Part shown: piece by piece, positions 51,400 to 60,350 of the stretch
Layout: each line of letters opens with the position of its first letter
Numbering within the stretch: the stretch's first letter is position 1
Source of the DNA: Membranipora membranacea
Lineage: Eukaryota; Bryozoa; Gymnolaemata; Cheilostomatida; Membraniporidae
Direction of reading: 5' to 3'
NCBI GenBank assembly: GCA_914767715.1
Contig: OU612070.1
Span: 21,068,025 to 21,132,024 of the forward strand
Length of the DNA stretch: 64,000 nt
Notes under the pieces: model-generated
Database searches by the model: none
The model's input: the letters and a program-made list of their open reading frames with translations, nothing else
Told to the model about the DNA's origin: nothing
Position numbers and translations under genes: made by a program

Positions 51400-53100
51400 A
51401 CAGAGTTTTAAATTTTCAATGCTGCCGTTTGGCATGTTTTTTTTTGGCAAAAGTGGACGTCGTTAAAGTTGGCGCTGACGGAGAACGGAGACCCGCAGAG
51501 ACAAACGGACTTCAGATTTGAGACGAGCAGGCGATGCTCCTCCTTATGAGGTAGGTTATAGGCAAATTTATTTTTTGACCCGAGCGAAAAAAACCATTAT
51601 ACCCTCCCTTGGTATAATTTTTGAAATTTCAAGTCAGCGTAATTACCAACCAGTTAATCGGAGGATCCCAATATTCTGCAGTTTGAATAAGGCCAATAAG
51701 GGCTTGAAGTGGTCGGAGTTAGATAAGAATCCAACAGAGGTTTAATTGTTCAATGCTGCCGTTTTTGGTATGTTTTTTTTTGGCAAAAGTGGACATCGTT
51801 AAAGTTGGCGCTGACGGAGAACGGAGACCCGCAGAGACAAACGGACTTCAGATTTGAGACGAGCAGGCGATGCTCCTCCTTATGAGGTAGGTTATAGGCA
51901 AATTTATTTTTTGACCCGAGCGAAAAAAACCATTATACCCTCCCTTGGTATAATTTTTGAAATTTCAAGTCAGCGTAATTACCAACCAGTTAATCGGAGG
52001 ATCCCAATATTCTGCAGTTTGAATAAGGCCAATAAGGGCTTGAAGTGGTCGGAGTTAGATAAGAATCCAACAGAGGTTTAATTGTTCAATGCTGCCGTTT
52101 TTGGTATGTTTTTTTTTGGCAAAAGTGGACATCGTTAAAGTTGGCGCTGACGGAGAACGGAGACCCGCAGAGACAAACGGACTTCAGATTTGAGACGAGC
52201 AGGAGTTGCTCCTCCTTATGAGGTAGGTTAAAAGCAAATCTATTTTTTGACCCGAGCGAAAAAAAACCATGATACCCTCCCTTGGTATAATTTTTGAAAT
52301 TTCAAGTCAGCGTAATTACCAACCAGTTAATCGGAGGATCCCAATATTCTGCAGTTTGAATAAGGCCAATAGGGGCTTGAAGTGGTCGGAGTTAGATAAG
52401 AATCCAACAGAGTTTTAATTTTTCAATGCTGCCGTTTGGCATGTTTTTTTTTGGCAAAAGTGGACGTCGTTAAAGTTGGCGCTGACGGAAAACGGAGACC
52501 CGCAGAGACAACCGGACTTCAGATTTGAGACGCGCAGGAGTTGCTCCTCCTTATGAGGTAGGTTAAAAGCAAATCTTTTTTTTGTCCCGAGCGAGAAAAA
52601 AACCATGATACCCTCCCTTGGATTAATTTTTGAAATTTCAAGTCAGCATAATTACCAACCAGTTAATCGGAGGATCCCAATATTCTGCAGTTTGATTAAG
52701 GCCAATAAGGGCTTGAAGTGGTCGGAGTTAGATAAGAATCCAACAGAGTTTTAATTTTTCAATGCTGCCGTTTGGCATGTTTTTTTTTGGCAAAAGTGGA
52801 CGTCGTTAAAGTTGGCGCTGACGGAGAACGGAGACCCGCAGAGACAAACGGACTTCAGATTTGAGACGAGCAGGCGATGCTCCTCCTTATGAGGTAGGTT
52901 ATAGGCAAATTTATTTTTTGACCCGAGCGAAAAAAACCATTATACCCTCCCTTGGTATAATTTTTGAAATTTCAAGTCAGCGTAATTACCAACCAGTTAA
53001 TCGGAGGATCCCAATATTCTGCAGTTTGAATAAGGCCAATAAGGGCTTGAAGTGGTCGGAGTTAGATAAGAATCCAACAGAGGTTTAATTGTTCAATGCT
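51400..53100 (+). repeat. Recent single-monomer duplication and near copy (gcgatgctcc type)
   Basis: Three monomers share gcaggcgatgctcc, ggttataggcaaattta and gaaaaaaaccatta. They lie at 51531, 51867 (336 bp on) and 52874 (a further 1007 bp, three monomers). The first two also share gccgtttttggtatg (51761 and 52097), which is absent from the third, so the adjacent pair is the youngest event. The variant removes the hairpin otherwise kept in the monomer. Confidence 0.78.
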
Positions 53101-53919
53101 GCCGTTTGGCATGTTTTTTTTGGGCAAAAGTGGACATCGTTAAAGTTGGCGCTGACGGAGAACGGAGACCCGCAGAGACAAACGGACTTCAGATTTGAGA
53201 CGAGCAGGAGTTGCTCCTCCTTATGAGGTAGGTTAAAAGCAAATCTATTTTTTGACCCGAGCGGAAAAAAACTATGATACCCTCCCTTGGTATAATTTTT
53301 GAAATTTCAAGTCAGTGTAATTACCAACCAGTTAATCGGAGGATCCCAATATTCTGCAGTTTGAATAAGGCCAATAAAGGCTTGAAGTGATCGGAGTTAG
53401 ATAAGAATCCAACAGAGTTTTAATTTTTCAATACTGCCGTTTGGCATGTTTTTTTTTGGCTAAAGTGGACGTCGTTAAAGTTGGCGCTGACGGAGAACGG
53501 AGACCCGCAGAGACAAACGGACTTCAGATTTGAGACGAGCAGGAGTTGCTCCTCCTTATGAGGTAGGTTAAAAGCAAATCTATTTTTTGACCCGTGCGAA
53601 AAAAAACCATGATACCCTCCCTTGGTATAAGTTTTGAAATTTCAAGTCAGCGTAATTACCAACCAGTTAATCGGAGGATCCCAATATTCTGCAGTTTGAA
53701 TAAGGCCAATAAGGGCTTGAAGTGGTTGGAGTTAGATAAGAATCCAACAGAGTTTTAATTTTTCAATGCTGCCGTTTGGCATGTTTTTTTTTGGCAAAAG
53801 TGGACGTCGTTAAAGTTGGCGCTGACGGAGAACGGAGACCCGCAGAGATAAACGGACTTCAGATTTGAGACGAGCAGGAGTTGCTCCTCCTTATGAGGAG
53901 AGGTATACACCCGAGGGTG

Positions 53920-53957
53920 CTGGGGGCTGGAACAATCAACAATGAAAGCTCCCCCAG
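53920..53957. other. Inverted repeat beside the tRNA-like 3' end
   Basis: CTGGGGG at 53920-53926 is complementary to CCCCCAG at 53951-53957, with 24 nt between. It recurs at +404 and +808. The right arm is the TGGGGGA segment that would form the tRNA acceptor strand, so in a minus-strand transcript it could pair with downstream sequence instead of with a tRNA 5' end. Confidence 0.55.
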
Positions 53958-54039
53958 TGGGACTCGAACCCACAACTCCTGCGGCACTAATCGCCTGGCA
54001 ATGAATAGCAAGCGCGCTAACCGATTGCGCCATCTCACC
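53948..54039 (-). tRNA. tRNA-like sequence, copy 1 (probably tRNA-derived, anticodon not assignable)
   Basis: On the minus strand there is an A box TGGCGCAATCGG (complement of 54021-54032) and a perfect B box GGTTCGAGTCC (complement of 53960-53970), the internal RNA polymerase III promoter of tRNA genes. The D arm GCGC-AATCGGTTA-GCGC and T arm GTGGG-TTCGAGT-CCCAC fold well. Boxes are 50 nt apart, more than the usual 30-35 for a tRNA without intron or long variable arm. A CTTGC/GCAGG anticodon stem is possible if about 18 nt form an intron, but the base before the anticodon would be A rather than the conserved U. The ends (GGTGAGA and TGGGGGA) do not pair as an acceptor stem, and no T run terminator follows directly. 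A functional tRNA is therefore doubtful; a tRNA pseudogene or SINE head fits better. The D arm resembles that of animal intron-containing tRNA-Ile(UAU) as I know it. Confidence 0.5.
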
Positions 54040-54068
54040 ATCCCCAAAAAAGAATGGGTCGATGGCGC
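54027..54068. other. 8-bp inverted repeat involving the tRNA-like D arm
   Basis: GCGCCATC at 54027-54034 (D-arm start, minus strand) is matched by GATGGCGC at 54061-54068, 26 nt apart. It recurs in copy 2 at +404. It lies upstream of the tRNA-like sequence in its own direction, so a longer minus-strand transcript could hide the D arm. Confidence 0.55.
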
Positions 54069-54222
54069 TAATTAGATAGCCCGCTATTCACTACTCGGAG
54101 TTGTGTTCTCTCATCCCACAGCACATTCCAATCCACCATTGCCACCCTATGAAACACAGCGTACGTGTTAGGGTTATTGGCCTTACATGGCCCATTGCTG
54201 GGACCCCTTGTAGTAGGTTTAG

Positions 54223-54273
54223 CTGTCTTTCCAGCTTGTCAGCATGTCTTTCCATGCTGTCACATGTCTTTCC
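54223..54273 (+). repeat. Three tgtctttcca subrepeats in 404-bp copy 1
   Basis: tgtctttcca begins at 54223, 54245 and 54264, spaced 22 and 19 bp, the last two within atgtctttccatg. This looks like a degenerate 20-bp tandem triplet inside the unit. Confidence 0.7.
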
Positions 54274-54351
54274 ATGAGTCAGTCAGTAGACAAGTACACA
54301 GGAGAGGTATACACCCGAGGGTGCTGGGGGCTGGAACAATCAACAATGAAA

Positions 54352-54443
54352 GCTCCCCCAGTGGGACTCGAACCCACAACTCCTGCGGCACTAATCGCCT
54401 GGCAATGAATAGCAAGCGCGCTAACCGATTGCGCCATCTCACC
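54352..54443 (-). tRNA. tRNA-like sequence, copy 2
   Basis: Same as copy 1 at +404 bp, with the A box at the complement of 54425-54436 and the B box at the complement of 54364-54374. The arms fold and fail in the same way: good D and T arms, unpaired acceptor ends, extra length between boxes. No difference from copy 1 was seen. Confidence 0.5.
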
Positions 54444-54626
54444 ATCCCCAAAAAAGAATGGGTCGATGGCGCTAATTAGATAGCCCGCTATTCACTACTC
54501 GGAGTTGTGTTCTCTCATCCCACAGCACATTCCAATCCACCATTGCCACCCTATGAAACACAGCGTACGTGTTAGGGTTATTGGCCTTACATGGCCCATT
54601 GCTGGGACCCCTTGTAGTAGGTTTAG

Positions 54627-54677
54627 CTGTCTTTCCAGCTTGTCAGCATGTCTTTCCATGCTGTCACATGTCTTTCC
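54627..54677 (+). repeat. Three tgtctttcca subrepeats in 404-bp copy 2
   Basis: The same three subrepeats lie exactly 404 bp after those of copy 1. The truncated third copy does not reach this part. Confidence 0.7.
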
Positions 54678-54704
54678 ATGAGTCAGTCAGTAGACAAGTA
54701 CACA

Positions 54705-54809
54705 GGAGAGGTATACACCCTAGGGTGCTGGGGGCTGGAACAATCAACAATGAAAGCTCCCCCAGTGGGACTCGAACCCACAACTCCTGCGGCACTAATC
54801 GCCTGGCAA
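54705..54809. repeat. 404-bp unit, copy 3 (truncated to 105 bp)
   Basis: The start matches copies 1 and 2 except accctagggtg for acccgagggtg at about 54720. It ends at gcctggcaa, inside the tRNA-like sequence, and is followed by a short filler and then satellite. The missing part removes the tRNA-like 5' half, including the A box. Confidence 0.92.
54756..54809 (-). pseudogene. tRNA-like sequence, copy 3, 3' half only
   Basis: This copy keeps the T arm and B box (complement of 54768-54778) and part of the region before it. It is cut at gcctggcaa, so the D arm, A box and 5' end are absent. It cannot form a tRNA or a complete internal promoter. The break coincides with the right junction to the satellite. 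Confidence 0.6.
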
Positions 54810-54829
54810 AAGCAAAGGTTAAAAGCAAA
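54808..54829 (+). other. Right junction with a 9-nt direct repeat
   Basis: aaaagcaaa occurs at 54808-54816, directly after the truncated 404-bp unit, and again at 54821-54829 in its normal place in the satellite monomer. A short filler copied from sequence a few bases away is typical of microhomology-mediated joining or replication template switching. Confidence 0.7.
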
Positions 54830-57500
54830 TCTATTTTTTGACCCGAGCGAAAAAAAACCATGATACCCTCCCTTGGTATAATTTTTGAAATTTCAAGTCA
54901 GCGTAATTACCAACCAGTTAATCGGAGGATCCCAATATTCTGCAGTTTGAATAAGGCCAATAAGGGCTTGAAGTGGTCGGAGTTAGATAAGAATCCAAGA
55001 GAGTTTTGATTTTTCAATGCCGCCGTTTGGCATGTTTTTTTTTGGCAAAAGTGGACGTCGTTAAAGTTGGCGCTCACCGAGAACGGAGACCCGCAGAGAC
55101 AAACGGACTTCAGATTTGGAACGAGCAGAGTTGCTCCTCCTTATGAGGTACGTTAAAAGCAAATCTATTTTTTGACCCGAGCGAAAAAAAACCATGATAC
55201 CCTCCCTTGGTATCATTTTTGAAATTTCAAGTCAGCGTAATTACCAACCAGTTAATCGGAGGATCCCAATATTCTGCAGTTTGAATAAGGCCAATAAGGG
55301 CTTGAAGTGGTCGGAGTTAGATAAGAATCCAAGAGAGTTTTGATTTTTCAATGCTGCCGTTTGGCATGTTTTTTTTTGGCAAAAGTGGACGTCGTTAAAG
55401 TTGGCGCTGACGGAGAACGGAGACCCGCAGAGACAAACGGACTTTAGATTTGAGACGAGCAGGAGTTGCTCCTCCTTATAAGGTAGGTTAAAAGCAAATC
55501 TATTTTTTGACCCGAGCGAAAAAAAACCATGATACCCTCCCTTGGTATAATTTTCGAAATTTCAAGTCAGCGTAATTACCAACCAGTTAATCGGAGGATC
55601 CCAATATTCTGCAGTTTAAATAAGGCCAATAAGGGCTTGAAGTGGTCGGAGTTAGATCAGAATCCAAGAGAGTTTTGATTTTTCAATGCTGCCGTTTGGC
55701 ATGTTTTTTTTTGGCAAAAGTGGACGTCGTTAAAGTTGGCGCTGACGGAGAACGGAGACCCGCAGAGACAAACGGACTTCAGATTTGAGACGAGCAGGAG
55801 TTGCTCCTCCTTCTGAGGCAGGTTAAAAGCAAATCTATTTTTTGACCCGAGCGAAAAAAAACCATGATACCCTCCCTTGGTATAATTTTTGAAATTTCAA
55901 GTCAGCGTAATTACCAACCAGTTAATCGGAGGATCCCAATATTCTGCAGTTTGAATAAGGCCAATAAGGGCTTGAAGTGGTCGGAGTTAGATAAGAATCC
56001 AAGAGAGTTTTAATTTTTCAATGCTGCCGTTTGGCATGTTTTTTTTTGGCTAAAGTGGACGTCGTTAAAGTTGGCGCTGACGGAGAACGGAGACCCGCAG
56101 AGACAAACGGACTTCAGATTTGAGACGAGCAGGAGTTGCTCCTCCTTATGAGGTAGGTTAAAAGCAAATCTATTTTTTGACCCGAGCGAAAAAAAACCAT
56201 GATACCCTCCCTTGGTATAATTTTTGAAATTTCAAGTCAGCGTAATTACCAACCAGTTTATCGGAGGATCCCAATATTCTGCAGTTTGAATAAGGCCAAT
56301 AAGGGCTTGAAGTGGTCGGAGTTAGATAAGAATCCAAGAGAGTTTTGATTTTTCAATGCCGCCGTTTGGCATGTTTTTTTTTGGCAAAAGTGGACGTCGT
56401 TAAAGTTGGCGCTCACCGAGAACGGAGACCCGCAGAGACAAACGGACTTCAGATTTGGAACGAGCAGAGTTGCTCCTCCTTATGAGGTACGTTAAAAGCA
56501 AATCTATTTTTTGACCCGAGCGAAAAAAAACCATGATACCCTCCCTTGGTATCATTTTTGAAATTTCAAGTCAGCGTAATTACCAACCAGTTAATCGGAG
56601 GATCCCAATATTCTGCAGTTTGAATAAGGCCAATAAGGGCTTGAAGTGGTCGGAGTAAGATAAGAATCCAAGAGAGTTTTGATTTTTCAATGCTGCCGTT
56701 TGGCATGTTTTTTTTTGGCAAAAGTGGACGTCGTTAAAGTTGGCGCTGACGGAGAACGGAGACCCGCAGAGACAAACGGACTTTAGATTTGAGACGAGCA
56801 GGAGTTGCTCCTCCTTATAAGGTAGGTTAAAAGCAAATCTATTTTTTGACCCGAGCGAAAAAAAACCATGATACCCTCCCTTGGTATAATTTTCGAAATT
56901 TCAAGTCAGCGTAATTACCAACCAGTTAATCGGAGGATCCCAATATTCTGCAGTTTAAATAAGGCCAATAAGGGCTTGAAGTGGTCGGAGTTAGATAAGA
57001 ATCCAAGAGAGTTTTGATTTTTCAATGCTGCCGTTTGCCATGTTTTTTTTTGGCAAAAGTGGACGTCGTTAAAGTTGGCGCTGACGGAGAACGGAGACCC
57101 GCAGAGACAAACGGACTTCAGATTTGAGACGAGCAGGAGTTGCTCCTCCTTATGAGGTAGGTTAAAAGCAAATCTATTTTTTGACCCGAGCGAAAAAAAA
57201 CCATGATACCCTCCCTTGGTATAATTTTTTAAATTTCAAGTCAGCGTAATTACCAACCAGTTAATCGGAGGATCCCAATATTCTGCAGTTTGAATAAGGC
57301 CAATAAGGGCTTGAAGTGGTCGGAGTTAGATAAGAATCGAAGAGAGTTTTGATTTTTCAATGCTGCCGTTTGGCATGTTTTTTTTTGGCAAAAGTGGACG
57401 TCGTTAAAGTTGGCGCTGACGGAGAACGGAGACCCGCAGAGACAAACGGACTTCAGATTTGAGACGAGCAGGAGTTGCTCCTCCTTATGAGGTAGGTTAA
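54830..57500 (+). repeat. Domain C four-monomer repeat, two tandem copies
   Basis: Markers gctcaccgag with ggaacgagcagagttg and gaggtacg, then gtatcattttt, then cttatAAggtagg, then ttttcgaaatttc with gcagtttaaat, occur in order from 55073 and again from 56412 (+1339 bp, four monomers). The two differ at gttagatcag (55656) against gttagataag and at ctgaggcagg (near 55813). Confidence 0.8.
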
Positions 57501-59000
57501 AAGCAAATCTATTTTTTGACCCGAGCGAAAAAAAACCATGATACCCTCCCTTGGTAAAATTTTTGAAATTTCAAGTCAGCGTAATTACCAACCAGTTAAT
57601 CGGAGGATCCCAATATTCTGCAGTTTGAATAAGGCCAATAAGGGCTTGAAGTGGTCGGAGTTAGATAAGAATCCAAGAGAGTTTTGATTTTTCAATGCTG
57701 CCGTTTGGCATGTTTTTTTTTGGCAAAAGTGGACGTCGTTAAAGTTGGCGCTGACGGAGAATGGAGACCCGCAGAGACAAACGGACTTCAGATTTGAGAC
57801 GAGCAGGAGTTGCTCCTCCTTATGAGGTAGGTTAAAAGCAAATCTATTTTTTGACCCGAGCGAAAAAAAACCATGATACCCTCCCTTGGTATAATTTTTG
57901 AAATTTCAAGTCAGCGTAATTACCAACCAGTTAATCGGAGGATCCCAATATTCTGCAGTTTGAATAAGGCCAATAAGGGCTTGAAGTGGTCGGAGTTAGA
58001 TAAGAATCCAAGAGAGTTTTGATTTTTCAATGCTGCCGTTTGGCATGTTTTTTTTTGGCAAAAGTGGACGTCGTTAAAGTTGGCGCTGACGGAGAACGGA
58101 GAACCGCAGAGACAAACGGACTTCAGATTTGAGACGAGCAGGAGTTGTTCCTCCTTATGAGGTAGGTTAAAAGCAAATCTATTTTTTGACCCGAGCGAAA
58201 AAAAACCATGATACCCTCCCTTGGTATAATTTTTGAAATTTCAAGTCAGCGTAATTACCAACCAGTTTATCGGAGGATCCCAATATTCTGCAGTTTGAAT
58301 AAGGCCAATAAGGGCTTGAAGTGGTCGGAGTTAGATGAGAATCCAAGAGAGTTTTAATTTTTCAATGCTGCCGTTTGGCATGTTTTTTTTTGGCAAAAGT
58401 GGACGTCGTTAAAGTTGGCGCTGACGGAGAACGGAGACCCGCAGAGACAAACGGACTTCAGATTTGAGACGAGCAGGAGTTGCTCCTCCTTATGAGGAAG
58501 GTTAAAAGCAAATCTACTTTTTGACCCGAGCAAAAAAAACCATGATACCCTCCCTTGGTATAATTTTTGAAATTTCAAGTCAGCGTAATTACCAACCAGT
58601 TAATCGGAGGATCCCAATATTCTGCAGTTTGAATAAGGCCAATAAGGGCTTGAAGTGGTCGGAGTTAGATAAGAATCCAAGAGAGTTCTGATTTTTCAAT
58701 GCTGCCGTTTGCCATGTTTTTTTTTGGCAAAAGTGGACGTCGTTAAAGTTGGCGCTGACGGAGAACGGAGACCCGCAGAGACAAACGGACTTCAGATTTG
58801 AGACGAGCAGGAGTTGCTCCTCCTTATGAGGTAGGTTAAAAGCAAATCTATTTTTTGACCCGAGCGAAAAAAAACCATGATACCCTCCCTTGGTATAATT
58901 TTTTAAATTTCAAGTCAGCGTAATTACCAACCAGTTAATCGGAGGATCCCAATATTCTGCAGTTTGAATAAGGCCAATAAGGGCTTGAAGTGGTCGGAGT
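57000..59000 (+). repeat. Domain C five-monomer repeat
   Basis: The linked variants cgtttgccatg, ttttttaaatttc and gaatcgaagag run in order at about 57.03-57.34 kb, recur at 58.71-59.01 kb (five monomers on), and again at 61.06-61.36 kb (seven more monomers). Confidence 0.72.
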
Positions 59001-59010
59001 TAGATAAGAA

Positions 59011-60350
59011 TCGAAGAGAGTTTTGATTTTTCAATGCTGCCGTTTGGCATGTTTTTTTTTTGGCAAAAGTGGACGTCGTTAAAGTTGGCGCTGACGGAGA
59101 ACGGAGACCCGCAGAGACAAACGGACTTCAGATTTGAGACGAGCAGGAGTTGCTCCTCCTTATGAGGTAGGTTAAAAGCAAATCTATTTTTTGACCCGAG
59201 CGAAAAAAAACCATGATACCCTCCCTTGGTATAATTTTTGAAATTTCAAGTCAGCGTAATTACCAACCAGTTAATCGGAGGATCCCAATATTCTGCAGTT
59301 TGAATAAGGCCAATAAGGGCTTGAAGTGGTCAGAGTTAGATAAGAATCCAAGAGAGTTTTGATTTTTCAATGCTGCCGTTTGGCATGTTTTTTTTTGGCA
59401 AAAGTGGACGTCGTTAAAGTTGGCGCTGACGGAGAACGGAGACCCGCAGAGACAAACGGACTTCAGATTTGAGACGAGCAGGAGTTGCTCCTCCTTATGA
59501 GGTAGGTTAAAAGCAAATCTATTTTTTGACCCGAGCGAAAAAAAACCATGATACCCTCCCTTGGTATAATTTTTGAAATTTCAAGTCAGCGTAATTACCA
59601 ACCAGTTAATCGGAGGATCCCAATATTCTGCAGTTTGAATAAGGCCAATAAGGGCTTGAAGTGGTCGGAGTTAGATAAGAATCGAAGAGAGTTTTGATTT
59701 TTCAATGCTGCCGTTTGGCATGTTTTTTTTTTGGCAAAAGTGGACGTCGTTAAAGTTGGCGCTGACGGAGAACGGAGACCCGCAGAGACAAACGGACTTC
59801 AGATTTGAGACGAGCAGGAGTTGCTCCTCCTTATGAGGTAGGTTAAAAGCAAATCTATTTTTTGACCCGAGCGAAAAAAAACCATGATACCCTCCCTTGG
59901 TATAATTTTTGAAATTTCAAGTCAGCGTAATTACCAACCAGTTAATCGGAGGATCCCAATATTCTGCAGTTTGAATAAGGCCAATAAGGGCTTGAAGTGG
60001 TCAGAGTTAGATAAGAATCCAAGAGAGTTTTGATTTTTCAATGCTGCCGTTTGGCATGTTTTTTTTTGGCAAAAGTGGACGTCGTTAAAGTTGGCGCTGA
60101 CGGAGAACGGAGACCCGCAGAGACAAACGGACTTCAGATTTGAGACGAGCAGGAGTTGCTCCTCCTTATGAGGTAGGTTAAAAGCAAATCTATTTTTTGA
60201 CCCGAGCGAAAAAAAACCATGATACCCTCCCTTGGTATAATTTTTGAAATTTCAAGTCAGCGTAATTACCAACCAGTTAATCGGAGGATCCCAATATTCT
60301 GCAGTTTGAATAAGGCCAATAAGGGCTTGAAGTGGTCGGAGTTAGATAAG
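59011..60350 (+). repeat. Domain C dimer, two tandem copies (671 bp)
   Basis: A gaatcgaagag monomer followed by a tggtcagag monomer occurs twice in a row: tcgaag at 59011 and 59682, cagagttag at 59331 and 60002. The constant 671-bp offset shows a local two-monomer duplication. Confidence 0.78.

Larger units (their letters stand above)
1..53898 (+). repeat. 335-bp satellite array, part left of the insert (domains A and B)
   Basis: Head-to-tail copies of one unit of about 335 bp fill this stretch without a break and without a change of orientation. Successive ccatgatacc landmarks lie at 320, 656, 991 and 1325, and spacing stays near 335 throughout. Most monomers carry single GGATCC, AATATT, CTGCAG and GACGTC sites at fixed phase, so the period can be followed by eye. 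Copies differ by scattered substitutions, one- or two-base changes in the T and A homopolymers, a recurrent 2-bp loss (gtcacgtaatt for gtcagcgtaatt) and a recurrent 7-bp duplication. Variants recur in the same order in several places, which defines higher-order repeats. No gene, transposon end or long inverted repeat was seen inside. Tandem repetition is certain from the sequence; a centromeric or heterochromatic location is inference. Ribosomal spacer subrepeats could also have this unit size, but no rRNA sequence is present. Confidence 0.98.
53897..54300. repeat. 404-bp unit, copy 1 (complete)
   Basis: The unit runs from ggagaggtat to tagacaagtacaca. Its left 140 bp hold the tRNA-like sequence (minus strand) and its right half holds the tgtctttcca subrepeats. 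It reads the same as copy 2 across its length, as far as I can follow by eye. Its first bases overlap the satellite's gagg, so the left junction may use 2-4 bp of microhomology. Confidence 0.92.
54301..54704. repeat. 404-bp unit, copy 2 (complete)
   Basis: Tandem partner of copy 1 at exactly +404 bp, including both tRNA-like promoter boxes and the short internal repeats. The near identity means either very recent duplication or continuing homogenisation. Confidence 0.92.
53897..54816. repeat. Non-satellite insert: 2.26 copies of a 404-bp tandem unit
   Basis: The satellite stops after ttatgagg (53898) and resumes at ggttaaaagc (54817), leaving about 917 bp of foreign sequence at one point of the monomer with essentially no satellite sequence lost. 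The insert is itself a tandem repeat of a 404-bp unit beginning ggagaggtat at 53897, 54301 and 54705; the third copy stops after 105 bp. No target-site duplication, terminal inverted repeat or poly-A tail is visible, so standard transposition is not shown. The unit contains a tRNA-like sequence on the minus strand and a short tgtctttcca triplet. A tRNA-derived tandem satellite captured by template switching or end joining is one explanation; a fragment of a SINE-derived repeat is another. Confidence 0.93.

Noticed and set aside
53948-54039. Functional tRNA with an assigned anticodon
   Set aside because: The acceptor ends do not pair, the base before the possible anticodon is not U, and the spacing needs an assumed intron. 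I kept it only as tRNA-like.
54165-54180. Telomere-like ttagggtta in the 404-bp unit
   Set aside because: Only one and a half units of TTAGGG; no array, so no telomeric origin is supported.
53755-54479. Open frames through the 404-bp insert
   Set aside because: They read through the tRNA-like sequence and into satellite on either side. The apparent protein conservation is just the near identity of the tandem copies.
53897-54816. Transposable element insertion
   Set aside because: No target-site duplication, terminal repeats, poly-A tail or coding sequence. The insert is a tandem repeat with a truncated end and filler at the junction.
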